From contig NZ_JAGPXB010000007.1 of assembly GCF_018069925.1 (NCBI RefSeq), positions 99,774 to 163,773 on the forward strand: 64,000 nt of DNA, written 5' to 3'. Origin of the DNA: Flavobacterium erciyesense (GTDB lineage: Bacteria; Bacteroidota; Bacteroidia; Flavobacteriales; Flavobacteriaceae). Each line of letters begins with the position of its first letter. Positions within the stretch are counted from its first letter, which is position 1. Positions 44,066 through 54,962 of this stretch are shown piece after piece. The position numbers were made by a program, and so were the translations under genes. A model generated the notes under the pieces. That model had not been told where the DNA came from, did not search any database, and saw nothing but the letters and a program-made list of their open reading frames with translations.

Positions 44066-45088
44066 TTACACTAATTTTTGAAGTGTTTCAAGCACATAAG
44101 TATGCATTACTTCTTTATAATCTAAATGAGTTACGATACGTAGTTTACCATGCCCCATTGAACTAATTAAAATATTTTTCTGCTTTAGCAGTTCGATTAA
44201 ATTCTTCTCGATTACATTCGGAACCAAAGTAAAAATCAAAATATTTGTTTCTACTGGCTCTACAGAAGCTACCCAACTTACCCTTTTTAATACCTCTGCA
44301 ATTTCTTTGGCTCTGCGGTGGTCTTCGGCCAAACGTTCAATATTATTATCTAAGGCATAAATTCCAGCTGCAGCCAAATAACCTACTTGGCGCATTCCTC
44401 CACCAAATATTTTACGGATGCGTAACGCACGATGAATTGTTGCTTTATCACCCAAAAGTACAGAACCAATTGGAGCACCCAAACCTTTTGATAAACACAC
44501 TGAAATCGTATCAAAAATTTGCCCAAAAGCTCTAGGATCTTGTCGTTTAGCTACCAAAGCATTCCAAATTCGCGCGCCATCTAAATGGAATTTCAAATTA
44601 TTCGCTTTACAAACTGCTTGAATTTTTTGTAAATCTTCAATTTCATAACAAGCACCACCACCTTTATTGGTTGTGTTTTCAACGCAAACCAAACTCGTTA
44701 ATGGGCTGTGGTAAAATTCAGGATCATTAATCGCTGCTGCCACCTGATCTGCTGTAATCATTCCGCGTTTTCCGTCAAGCAAACAACAGGATACACCGCT
44801 ATTAAACGAAACTCCACCACCTTCGTAATGATACACGTGTGCGTATTTATCGGCAATTAATTGCTCACCAGGTTGCGTATGTAATTTGATTGCCGTTTGG
44901 TTAGCCATCGTTCCTGAAGGAAAAAAAAGTCCAGCCTCCATACCAAACATCGCTGCTACTTTAGCTTCAAGAGCTATAACTGTAGGATCTTGCTTGTACA
45001 CATCGTCTCCCACAGTTGCGTTTAACATGTGCACTAGCATTTCGCGAGACGGTTTTGTAATCGTATCGCTTATTAAATTTATTTCCAT
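44066..45088 (-). CDS. Low-specificity L-threonine aldolase family protein
   Basis: Cleaves L-threonine (and allo-threonine) to glycine and acetaldehyde; GntG/LtaE-like fold-type I PLP enzyme of 340 residues. The PLP Lys is Lys201 in SVCLSKGLGAPIGSVL. Earlier motifs are INLISDTITKPSREML at the start, FFPSGTMANQTAIK, CVENTTNKGGGACYEI and LKFHLDGARIWNA. In this window it complements the thrABC operon by degrading threonine to glycine, which gcvT would then use. The gene is followed by the large inverted repeat. Substrate specificity is inferred from the family. Confidence 0.92.
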   Translation of the reverse strand: MEINLISDTITKPSREMLVHMLNATVGDDVYKQDPTVIALEAKVAAMFGMEAGLFFPSGTMANQTAIKLHTQPGEQLIADKYAHVYHYEGGGVSFNSGVSCCLLDGKRGMITADQVAAAINDPEFYHSPLTSLVCVENTTNKGGGACYEIEDLQKIQAVCKANNLKFHLDGARIWNALVAKRQDPRAFGQIFDTISVCLSKGLGAPIGSVLLGDKATIHRALRIRKIFGGGMRQVGYLAAAGIYALDNNIERLAEDHRRAKEIAEVLKRVSWVASVEPVETNILIFTLVPNVIEKNLIELLKQKNILISSMGHGKLRIVTHLDYKEVMHTYVLETLQKLV

Positions 45089-45279
45089 ATTATATTTTTA
45101 TTTAGACACGGTGCAGTACTTACAATTGCACCGTCGCATAATTTTCCTATTTTTGTGGCACAAATTTACACAATACGAATTGTTATTTCCAATAAGTTCC
45201 GTTAAATCTGAACTAATATTACACAGCAAAAACGTAATGAAGTAAAATGATAAAATAACAACCTAGTACACTAATTTTT

Positions 45280-46375
45280 ATGACAACTACCGAACAAATA
45301 AAAGGTATTGTAGAGCGCCTTGGTGCGTTGAGGAGGTATCTTTGACGTTGATGCCAAACTAATTGAAATTTCTAACGAAGAAGAAAAAACATTTGCTCCC
45401 GATTTTTGGAATAATCCGAAAGAGGCTGAGCTTTTGGTAAAAAATCTTCGAAACAAAAAAAAATGGATAGAAGACTACAATAAAGCGGTTGAAATGACCG
45501 ACGAATTAGAGTTAGCCTATGATTTTTATAAAGAAGGAGAACTTTCTACCGAAGAATTAGACGAGCAATACACCAAAACAGAAGCACATATTGAGGCCAT
45601 TGAATTCAAAAACATGCTTTCTGACGAAGGCGACACATTGAGTGCCGTCATTCAAATTACAGCTGGTGCTGGTGGAACTGAAAGTTGCGATTGGGCCGAA
45701 ATGCTTACGCGTATGTACATGATGTGGGGCGAAAAATACGGTTATAAAATCAAAGAACTGAACTTTCAAAAAGGAGAAGCCGCTGGAATCAAAACCGTAA
45801 CATTAGAGTTTGAGGGCGATTATTCTTTTGGCTATTTAAAAGGAGAAAACGGCGTACATCGTTTAGTACGTATTTCGCCTTTTGACAGTAACGCCAAACG
45901 ACATACTTCATTTGTGTCCGTTTACGTGTACCCGCTTGTTGACGATAGTATTGAAATTGAAATCAATCCTGCTGATATCGAAATTACTACCTCACGCTCT
46001 AGTGGCGCTGGTGGGCAAAACGTGAATAAAGTAGAAACGAAAGTACAACTGTTTCACAAACCAACCGGTATTCAAATTCAATGTTCAGAAACGCGTTCAC
46101 AGCAAGATAACAGACAACGTGCCATGCAAATGCTTCGATCACAGTTGTATGAAATTGAATTAAAAAAGAAACAAGCACAACGAGCGGATATTGAAGCTGG
46201 CAAGATGAAAATTGAATGGGGCTCACAAATCCGAAATTACGTGATGCAACCTTACAAACTAGTCAAAGACGTCAGGACAGGCTACGAAACGAGTAATGTT
46301 GACGGCGTCATGAATGGTGAAATTGATGCGTTCCTAAAGGCCTATCTGATGATGATGGGACAAAAAGAAGAATAA
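45280..46375 (+). CDS. prfB: Peptide chain release factor 2, expressed by programmed +1 frameshift
   Basis: RF2 terminates translation at UGA and UAA. The start is the ATG at 45280; after 21 codons the frame reaches TGA at 45343-45345. Skipping T45343 moves into +1 frame (GAC at 45344) and gives DVDAKLIEI and the rest of RF2 (total 364 residues). The site is AGG AGG TAT CTT TGA C, the classical frameshift signal, including an internal Shine-Dalgarno (AGGAGG, 45331-45336) and slippery CTT TGA. The product shows the tripeptide anticodon SPF in [14 protein letters not shown] and the GGQ motif in [20 protein letters not shown]. Because the start-to-frameshift part is short, it is easily missed by ORF callers. 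Low RF2 slows UGA reading and raises frameshifting, so expression is autoregulated. Confidence 0.96.
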
Positions 46376-46377
46376 AT

Positions 46378-46416
46378 TTTAAAATCCTATAAAAGACTTT
46401 TTTGTAGGATTTTTTA
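46378..46416 (+). terminator. Terminator after prfB
   Basis: AAAATCCTA (46381-46389) pairs with TAGGATTTT (46405-46413), and the pairing extends inward through AAAAG/TTTTT. A T run follows. Confidence 0.8.
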
Positions 46417-46443
46417 TATATTTTTACGACAAAAAAGACAAAC

Positions 46444-47190
46444 ATGAAAATTATAACTACTGCGATCCTACTATTTATCACAAGCTTTATGTGGGCACAA
46501 CAAAAAGTTTATTTTAATGAAGATTTTAAAGAATTACCATCACAAACTAATGCCACTTACTACACCGTTTATGAACCAAATGGTAAAGGAACAATTAGAA
46601 CTACTTATTACATCAACGATAGTATCTATTCTAAGGACTATTTCTCCAACTATAAAAAGAGAGAAATTGATGGTACGTCTGAAAGATGGTATGCAAACGG
46701 AAAAAAGGAGTATTTAGCGATTTATGTAAAAGGAAAACAAGAAGGTCCACAAACACGTTATTACGAATCCGGAAAGATTAAAAGAGTTGAAAATTATAAA
46801 AATGGGGAATTTGTAGATGGGAAATGTTTTGATGAAAACGAAGCAGAGATAGCGTTTTTTCCATACTACATAAAACCAGAATTTCCAGGAGGAGAAAAAG
46901 CATTTTATGATTTCATTGCCTCTGATTTTAAAAAACCAAATAATAGTATTGGACAAGTGATAATTGGTTTTTCAGTAGAATTGGATGGTACATTAAATCA
47001 TTTTGAAGTAATAAAAAGTGTGAATAAAGAAATTGATTTAGCAGTAATCAAAACATTAGCAAGAAGTCCGAAATGGATACCAGGAAAAATTGATGGTAAG
47101 GCAATCGTGATGAAGTATAAAATTCCGATTACCGTAGAATCATTTGAGGGAAAACAATCAAAAAATGTTAGAACTAAAATGGAGGATTAA
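46444..47190 (+). CDS. Exported protein with YwqK/MORN-like repeats and a TonB C-terminal domain
   Basis: A 248-residue protein with a signal peptide (MKIITTAILLFITSFMWAQ). Residues ~45-125 hold three to four tandem repeats of YwqK/MORN type, for example GTSERWYANGKKEYLAIYVK and GPQTRYYESGKIKRVENYKN. Residues ~150-240 form a TonB-C-like domain with IIGFSVELDGTLNHFEVIKS and a proline-rich strand ending MKYKIPITV. The fusion suggests an envelope protein that uses the TonB-C fold for binding rather than energy transfer, since no N-terminal TonB anchor is present. The repeat family name comes from toxin-antitoxin annotations, which I would not rely on here. Confidence 0.8.
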   Translation: MKIITTAILLFITSFMWAQQKVYFNEDFKELPSQTNATYYTVYEPNGKGTIRTTYYINDSIYSKDYFSNYKKREIDGTSERWYANGKKEYLAIYVKGKQEGPQTRYYESGKIKRVENYKNGEFVDGKCFDENEAEIAFFPYYIKPEFPGGEKAFYDFIASDFKKPNNSIGQVIIGFSVELDGTLNHFEVIKSVNKEIDLAVIKTLARSPKWIPGKIDGKAIVMKYKIPITVESFEGKQSKNVRTKMED

Positions 47191-47256
47191 TTAGGATAAC
47201 TACGGGTAAATTCTTTTATTTGGAAAATATTTAACTCAAAAACTTCCAATTTTTCA

Positions 47257-48258
47257 ATGAAATCCTATACAATTAACGAAATAAACGAAATTCTTAACGG
47301 AGAAATCGTTGGGTCAACCCTAACAAGCATTACTGCGCCTGAACAATTAGAAGCTGCAAGTATTACGGAGATTTCATTTATAGGAAACAAAAAATACGAA
47401 AAATTTTGGGCTACCTCAAAGGCTTGTGCTGCTGTTGTAAATGAAGATATTAGCATCGAACCAGGTGATAATCGAGCTTTTATCAAAGTAAAAAATGCCG
47501 ACTTGGCTATGTCACAAGTTTTAGAACTTTTTGCTCCACCTACTCCAGTTTTTGCGGTAAGCATACATCATACTGCAACCATTGACGCTACCGCACAAAT
47601 TTGTAATGGCGCAAAGATTGGCGCTGGATGCTACATAGGACCGAATGTAATAATTGGCGACAACTCAACTATCTATCCAAACGTAACCATTTTAGACGAA
47701 TCAACCGTAGGTAAAAATACAGTAATTTGGTCGGGTACGGTGGTAAGAGAGCGCTGTCATATTGGTAACGATTGTATTATTCATCCCAACGCAACAATTG
47801 GTGCTGATGGTTTTGGTTTTCGACCTGATCCGCAACGTGGCTTGGTAAAAATTCCGCAAATAGGTAATGTCATCATTGGTAATAATGTTGAAATTGGCGC
47901 CAACTCTTGCGTTGACCGCGGTAAATTTAGCTCTACCGTTCTGGGTGATGGATGTAAAATAGACAACTTAGTACAAATAGGTCACAACAGTAAACTTGGT
48001 AAATTTTGTATCATGGCTGGAAATAGCGGATTGGCTGGATCTGTAACCTTAGGAAACGGCGTAATCATTGGTGGCAGCGCATCGATAAAAGACCACACGA
48101 CTATTGGTGATGGTGCTATTGTTGGCGCAGGATCTGGTGTAACTGGCGATATTCCTGCCGGCAAAACAATGTTGGGTTACCCTGCGGTTGAAGCTAGAGA
48201 TGCCTTAAAACAATGGGCCATCTTAAAAAGACTCGTTAACGAATCTAAAAATAAATAA
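47257..48258 (+). CDS. lpxD: UDP-3-O-(3-hydroxyacyl)glucosamine N-acyltransferase
   Basis: LpxD adds the second acyl chain (amide-linked) in lipid A synthesis. The 333-residue protein has an N-terminal uridine-binding-like domain (residues ~1-95) and a left-handed beta-helix made of hexapeptide repeats (residues ~105-310; e.g. IIGDNSTIYPNVTIL, IGNNVEIGANSCVDRG). The catalytic His lies in IDNLVQIGHNSKLGK. The helical tail ends in WAILKRLVNESKNK. Flavobacteria may carry two LpxD-like genes; I cannot tell from this window which paralogue this is. It is placed 66 bases after the YwqK/TonB-C gene. Confidence 0.93.
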   Translation: MKSYTINEINEILNGEIVGSTLTSITAPEQLEAASITEISFIGNKKYEKFWATSKACAAVVNEDISIEPGDNRAFIKVKNADLAMSQVLELFAPPTPVFAVSIHHTATIDATAQICNGAKIGAGCYIGPNVIIGDNSTIYPNVTILDESTVGKNTVIWSGTVVRERCHIGNDCIIHPNATIGADGFGFRPDPQRGLVKIPQIGNVIIGNNVEIGANSCVDRGKFSSTVLGDGCKIDNLVQIGHNSKLGKFCIMAGNSGLAGSVTLGNGVIIGGSASIKDHTTIGDGAIVGAGSGVTGDIPAGKTMLGYPAVEARDALKQWAILKRLVNESKNK

Positions 48259-48280
48259 TTATTTTTTTTATCATATCCAT

Positions 48281-48311
48281 AAAAAAACAGAAGTTCGCTT
48301 CTGTTTTTTTG
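48281..48311 (+). terminator. Terminator after lpxD
   Basis: AAAAAAACAGAAG (48281-48293) and CTTCTGTTTTTTT (48298-48310) with a TTCG tetraloop. Confidence 0.9.
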
Positions 48312-48420
48312 TTTATATAGCAATCAAATACGCTATTTTTTTCACTAGAACACGACATTGATACTAATAATTAAGTTCCTTTTTGTATTTTAGCACAAAC
48401 TTTTATAACTATAATTGACC

Positions 48421-50049
48421 ATGGATTTGAACTTCAATAAAAACGAAGACCACAATAAACTTTTGTTATCTGCTTTGCGCCAAAAATTAAGCATTGTTAA
48501 ACTTGGCGGCGGCGAAAAACGCATTCAAAAATTACATAGCGAAGGCAAAATGACAGCTCGCGAGCGCATAGATTATTTATTAGACCCGAAAGCAAAAAGT
48601 ATAGAAATTGGAGCTTTTGTTGGAGAAGGAATGTACAAAGAACACGGCGGATGTCCATCAGGAGGTGTAGTGGTAAAAATTGGCTATATCAAAGGCAAAC
48701 AATGCGTAGTTGTTGCCAATGATGCCACTGTAAAAGCGGGTGCTTGGTTCCCAATTACAGCAAAGAAAAATCTTCGCGCACAAGAAATCGCAATGGAAAA
48801 CAGATTACCCATCATTTACCTTGTAGATAGTGCCGGTGTTTATCTGCCGTTACAAGATGAAATTTTTCCAGACAAAGAACATTTTGGTCGAATTTTCAGA
48901 AACAATGCGCAAATGAGCAGCATGGGTATTACGCAAATTGCTGCAGTTATGGGAAGTTGTGTAGCTGGTGGTGCATATTTACCAATCATGAGTGACGAAG
49001 CTATGATTGTTGATAAAACCGGAAGTATCTTTTTGGCAGGAAGTTATTTAGTAAAAGCTGCCATTGGAGAAAGCATCGATAATGAAACTTTGGGCGGTGC
49101 AACTACACATTGTGAAATTTCAGGTGTGACTGATTATAAAGCCAAAGACGATAAAGATGCTTTGGATAGAATTAAAAAAATAGTCGATAAAATTGGTGAT
49201 TTTGACAAAGCTGGTTACAACCGTATTGCTCCAGAGAAACCAAAATATGACGAAAATGAAATTTACGGTTTGTTGCCAAAAGCGCGCAGCGAACAGTACG
49301 ATATGATGGATATCATTCACCGATTAGTAGATAATTCTGAATTTGAAACGTATAAAGATGGTTACGGACAAACCATAATCACAGGTTATGCCCGCATTGA
49401 CGGCTGGGCAGTTGGAATTGTGGCTAACCAACGTAAAGTGGTAAAAACCAAAAATGGCGAAATGCAGTTTGGAGGAGTTATTTACTCTGACAGCGCTGAC
49501 AAAGCAACTCGTTTTATTGCTAATTGTAACCAAAAGAAAATTCCGTTGGTATTTGTACAAGATGTTACCGGTTTTATGGTGGGTTCAAAAAGCGAGCACG
49601 GCGGAATCATTAAAGACGGTGCTAAATTAGTTAATGCAGTTTCTAACTCTGTTGTTCCAAAATTCACAGTAATTGTTGGTAACTCCTACGGTGCCGGCAA
49701 CTATGCCATGTGTGGTAAAGCTTATGATCCTCGATTAATTTTTGCTTGGCCAAGCGCTGAACTAGCAGTTATGGGCGGAACTCAAGCAGCCAAAGTTTTA
49801 GCTCAAATTGAAGCTTCATCGCTCAAGGCAAAAGGTGAACTGGTAGACGAAACCAAGGAAAAAGAACTATTCGACACCATCAAAGCACGTTATGACGAAC
49901 AAGTTTCTCCTTACTACGCAGCTTCACGATTGTGGACAGACGCCATCATTGACCCTCTTGATACCAGAACTTGGATTTCTATGGGAATTGAAGCAGCCAA
50001 CCACGCTCCTATTGAAAAAGCATTTAACTTAGGCGTGATTCAAGTATAA
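48421..50049 (+). CDS. Acyl-CoA carboxylase beta subunit (propionyl-/methylcrotonyl-CoA carboxylase-like carboxyltransferase)
   Basis: A 542-residue carboxyltransferase that moves a carboxyl group from biotin to an acyl-CoA. The fold has N- and C-terminal crotonase halves: YLVDSAGVYLPLQDEIFPDK and GGAYLPIMSDEAMIVDKT in the first, and FVQDVTGFMVGSKSEHGGII and GNSYGAGNYAMCGKAYDPRL in the second, with the acyl-CoA oxyanion glycines intact. No biotin carboxylase or biotin carrier gene is nearby, so the alpha subunit must be encoded elsewhere. The ATG at 48421 is taken, ignoring a TTG two codons earlier. Substrate (propionyl, methylcrotonyl or acetyl-CoA) is not fixed by sequence alone. Confidence 0.93.
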   Translation: MDLNFNKNEDHNKLLLSALRQKLSIVKLGGGEKRIQKLHSEGKMTARERIDYLLDPKAKSIEIGAFVGEGMYKEHGGCPSGGVVVKIGYIKGKQCVVVANDATVKAGAWFPITAKKNLRAQEIAMENRLPIIYLVDSAGVYLPLQDEIFPDKEHFGRIFRNNAQMSSMGITQIAAVMGSCVAGGAYLPIMSDEAMIVDKTGSIFLAGSYLVKAAIGESIDNETLGGATTHCEISGVTDYKAKDDKDALDRIKKIVDKIGDFDKAGYNRIAPEKPKYDENEIYGLLPKARSEQYDMMDIIHRLVDNSEFETYKDGYGQTIITGYARIDGWAVGIVANQRKVVKTKNGEMQFGGVIYSDSADKATRFIANCNQKKIPLVFVQDVTGFMVGSKSEHGGIIKDGAKLVNAVSNSVVPKFTVIVGNSYGAGNYAMCGKAYDPRLIFAWPSAELAVMGGTQAAKVLAQIEASSLKAKGELVDETKEKELFDTIKARYDEQVSPYYAASRLWTDAIIDPLDTRTWISMGIEAANHAPIEKAFNLGVIQV

Positions 50050-50090
50050 ATCAAATTGATTGAATCGCAAATAGCAAAACACATAAAACA

Positions 50091-50124
50091 AAATAGCCCG
50101 ATTTACAGTCGGGCTTTTTTTTGT
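50091..50124 (+). terminator. Terminator after the carboxylase gene
   Basis: AGCCCGA (50095-50101) pairs with TCGGGCT (50109-50115), followed by a T run. Confidence 0.85.
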
Positions 50125-50167
50125 GGAACTAAAAAATTTAAAAATCGATTAGCTCTTGTCTACAAAT

Positions 50168-50200
50168 AAAAAAGTGAGTTGTTTCCAACTCACTTTTCTA
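50168..50200 (-). terminator. Terminator after katG
   Basis: AAAAGTGAGTTG and CAACTCACTTTT (about 50170-50197) with loop TTTC; in the minus direction a T run follows. Confidence 0.85.
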
Positions 50201-50218
50201 ACAAATTAAATTCAAAAT

Positions 50219-52525
<2,307 letters not shown>

Positions 52526-52707
52526 TTAATTAAAATTTCAATAGATAAAAACTATAATACAACAAAAAAAACATACTCTAGAGCAATGTTAAATTTCTCT
52601 TTCTACCTTTGAATCAAATAGATAAACTAAATTTTAGTTACAATTCGAAATCAACTATGGAAGCTTGCATTTTATGCTAAAGAAAGAAGTTGACATGAGA
52701 AAATCAA

Positions 52708-53181
52708 TTAATGAGGCAGACGTTCTTTTAAAAGTCCATAAACCCAAGTACCAAAAATAGCAGCTAAAAGAGGAACTAACATCACAGTTGCACCGCTTCC
52801 AATTTGTGCAAATAAAGGACCGGGACAAGCACCTGTAAGTGCCCAACCGAAACCAAATAGTAATCCGCCTATAATTTGACCTTTGTGAAAAAGCTTGTCT
52901 TGAAATGTAATTGGCTGACCAGAAAATGTTTTGATTTCATATTTTTTGATAATAAATACAGAAAGCATTCCTACTACTACTGCACTACCAATTACACCGT
53001 ACATATGAAAAGATTCAAAGCGAAACATTTCTTGAATTCGGTACCAACTAATGATTTCGGCTTTAATAAAAACAATTCCGAAAAGTATCCCTACGATTAA
53101 ATATTTTAAAGAGTTTAAAAAGCTAACACGATTGTTATCCTGCTCCTTATTATTAGGTGTAATATTTTTAAATTGATTCAT
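52708..53181 (-). CDS. YeeE/YedE-type sulfur transport protein, C-terminal half-like subunit (DUF6691), copy 2
   Basis: A 157-residue membrane protein clearly paralogous to the one at 12451-12867. It shares SWYRIQEMFRFESFHMYGVI and the Cys motif FGWALTGACPGPLFAQIGSG, with the same ending GLLKERLPH as copy 1 (VRSKLPH). The extra N-terminal 20 residues are hydrophilic. It follows its partner by ten bases. The two pairs differ enough to be old paralogues rather than a recent duplication. Confidence 0.85.
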   Translation of the reverse strand: MNQFKNITPNNKEQDNNRVSFLNSLKYLIVGILFGIVFIKAEIISWYRIQEMFRFESFHMYGVIGSAVVVGMLSVFIIKKYEIKTFSGQPITFQDKLFHKGQIIGGLLFGFGWALTGACPGPLFAQIGSGATVMLVPLLAAIFGTWVYGLLKERLPH

Positions 53182-53191
53182 TGTATTAAAA

Positions 53192-53773
53192 TTAAAGTGT
53201 TAAGATTAGAGGCAGGATAAAATGAACCATCAGCAAACCACCGATAAAAAAGCAACAAGTTGCAATTAAAGACGCTACTTGCAAATTGGATAAGCCTGAA
53301 ATAGCATGACCACTGGTGCAACCTCCGGCGTAGCGCGAACCAAAACCAACAAAAAAACCTCCAAGCACCAAAACCACAAAACCAGGAATTGTACCTAAAT
53401 TAGACCAAGCAAACAATTGTTCGGGAAGCAGGCCTTTAATTTCAGTAATACCATTTTGGGCTAAGTCGGTTTGTAATGATGAGGAGATTTGTATAGGATC
53501 TGAATTTGAAAGTCCAAAAAAGGCAATCACGCCTCCAAGCACAATTCCCAACACAAAAAATAAATTCCAAATTTCCTTTTTCCAATCGTATTTAAAAAAA
53601 GGAATATTTGCAGGTACACAAATAGCGCAGGCATGGCGCAAAGAGGAGCTAATGCCGAATGATTTGTTTCCAATTAGCAATAAAGCGGGAACAGTTAAAC
53701 CTATCAGCGGGCCAGCGACATACCAAGGCCAAGGTTGTTGAATAAATTCTAAAATTTCCATAGTATTAATCAT
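53192..53773 (-). CDS. YeeE/YedE-type sulfur transport protein, N-terminal half-like subunit, copy 2
   Basis: A 189-193-residue membrane protein with five or so hydrophobic segments. It has [20 protein letters not shown] at the start and [20 protein letters not shown] with the conserved Cys, as in copy 1; the earlier Cys pair is in [10 protein letters not shown] here. The start may be the ATG at 53773 (MINTMEIL) or 53761 (MEILEFIQQ); the second aligns with the MEIIFQTWPW start of copy 1. It is first in the pair. Substrate is inferred from the family (thiosulfate or related sulfur anions). Confidence 0.85.
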   Translation of the reverse strand: MINTMEILEFIQQPWPWYVAGPLIGLTVPALLLIGNKSFGISSSLRHACAICVPANIPFFKYDWKKEIWNLFFVLGIVLGGVIAFFGLSNSDPIQISSSLQTDLAQNGITEIKGLLPEQLFAWSNLGTIPGFVVLVLGGFFVGFGSRYAGGCTSGHAISGLSNLQVASLIATCCFFIGGLLMVHFILPLILTL

Positions 53774-53895
53774 AAATTATTTTTGACAAAGGTGAAGTTT
53801 TGCACCAAAAAGTTCTGTTACTTTTGTCACACAAGTCCTTTTATTTGAAGATTCTTTTCAGGTTAATCTATCAAAAGATTACTTTACAGTCATTC

Positions 53896-54204
53896 TTAAA
53901 GTTTTAAATATTCAAGTTGGTAATCGCCTACGTGTTTTTTATTGTTAGCAATTGATTTTCGGTGAACAAAATAATTTATAATTCCGAAAACAAAAATGAT
54001 CAATGAACTGACAAACAAGCCCAATTCGATATAAAAACTATTTGGAACTGCAATTAAATTTTTGAGGCTTAAACCTGCAATTAAAAAATACATAGCCGTT
54101 CGCATAAACGACAAAAAAGTAGATTGATTAGCCAGCGTCGTGCGCTGAAGGGCCAGTTTTTCTCGTAAAATGAGATCTTTATTTTTCTTTTGTTCTGAAT
54201 CCAT
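53896..54204 (-). CDS. DUF202 (YidH-like) small membrane protein
   Basis: A 102-residue membrane protein with the DUF202 signature LREKLALQRTTLANQSTFLS and FMRTAMYFLIAGLSLKNLI, followed by a second hydrophobic helix (IELGLFVSSLIIFVFGIINY). The function of the family is unknown. I take the ATG at 54204 (MDSEQKKNKD); a longer in-frame extension to 54312 adds 36 residues without homology and is unlikely. It lies 122 bases upstream of the YeeE/YedE pair on the same strand. Confidence 0.85.
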   Translation of the reverse strand: MDSEQKKNKDLILREKLALQRTTLANQSTFLSFMRTAMYFLIAGLSLKNLIAVPNSFYIELGLFVSSLIIFVFGIINYFVHRKSIANNKKHVGDYQLEYLKL

Positions 54205-54447
54205 CGTGGTACTTATTTGTTTAAAATTGAATGCTAAGTTGCCCGCAAGAGAGTAAACTTGTTTTTCATCCCACACAAAAGTAAGAGCCCTATAAAACAC
54301 ACACAGTGACAAATGTTACAGAGGCAATAATTACAAAATAAAATTGAAAAGATTTGGAAAAGAATGATGGAAAATTTGCTCCAATACTACTATCAAAAGG
54401 AAATCAAGAATAAAAAAATGCGGGGAAAATATCTGGATAATACAAAT

Positions 54448-54492
54448 AAAAAAAACCGTAAAACATACAATGAAGTTCTTACGGTTTTTTTT
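54448..54492 (-). terminator. Terminator after the tmRNA gene
   Basis: On the minus strand AAAAACCGTAA and TTACGGTTTTT pair (positions 54479-54492 with 54451-54461) around a loop of about 17 bases, followed by T residues. It begins immediately after the tmRNA 3' end. Confidence 0.85.
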
Positions 54493-54493
54493 G

Positions 54494-54887
54494 TGGAGTC
54501 GCCGGGAATCGAACCCGGGTCCAAACAAGCAACTAAAAAGCTTTCTACGCGCTTATTTCCTGATTGAATTTTCGATAGTGTGCTCGGCCAGAAACAACCA
54601 CACCCTACTTATCTTCTTAATGTCGAAATCCACCCGAAGCTCATGGAAATCTAGGTTTATTTTTACGGTTCCCCTGTACTGAACGCCACAAACCAAGGCT
54701 TTCAAGGAGAATCCAGCTTCCCTACCTTGTAGAGACGTGGCGTAATCGTACTATAATTCGGATTATGCAGCTAAAGCGTAGTTATTTTCGCCGTGTAAAA
54801 GTGTAAGATCTTATATTTACGAGCAAGGTCTCAATGCTCGACGTGCTTACTTATCAATTCGACTTGCTGTCAAAACCAGTCGACCCC
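54494..54887 (-). ncRNA. ssrA: Transfer-messenger RNA (tmRNA)
   Basis: tmRNA rescues stalled ribosomes and tags the nascent protein for proteolysis. The 5' end GGGGTCGACTGGTTTTGACA (from 54887 down) pairs with the 3' CGACTCC to form the acceptor stem, and the T-arm reads GGTTCGATTCCCGG. The 3' end is CGACTCCA, followed by CAA in DNA, so CCA must be completed after transcription. The tag reads GENNYALAA followed by TAA (54792-54763); with the Ala charged on the tRNA part, the peptide is AGENNYALAA. It is followed by its own terminator. Length is about 394 nucleotides. Its ORFs in other frames are not genes. Confidence 0.97.
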
Positions 54888-54962
54888 AATTTTCTCATTT
54901 TTTTGAGAGTGCAAATGTACACTTTTTTATAATGTACTATTTCAAAAATAGTGCCTTTTTAT

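Noticed and set aside
45434..46375. prfB read as a shorter gene starting at an internal codon (45434)
   Set aside because: It is the +1-frame remainder of full prfB; the N-terminal 21 codons and frameshift site lie upstream at 45280-45345.
54364..54682. Three overlapping plus- and minus-strand open frames (60-70 codons) near 54331-54682
   Set aside because: They lie in the tmRNA gene and its terminator and have no protein-like conservation pattern.
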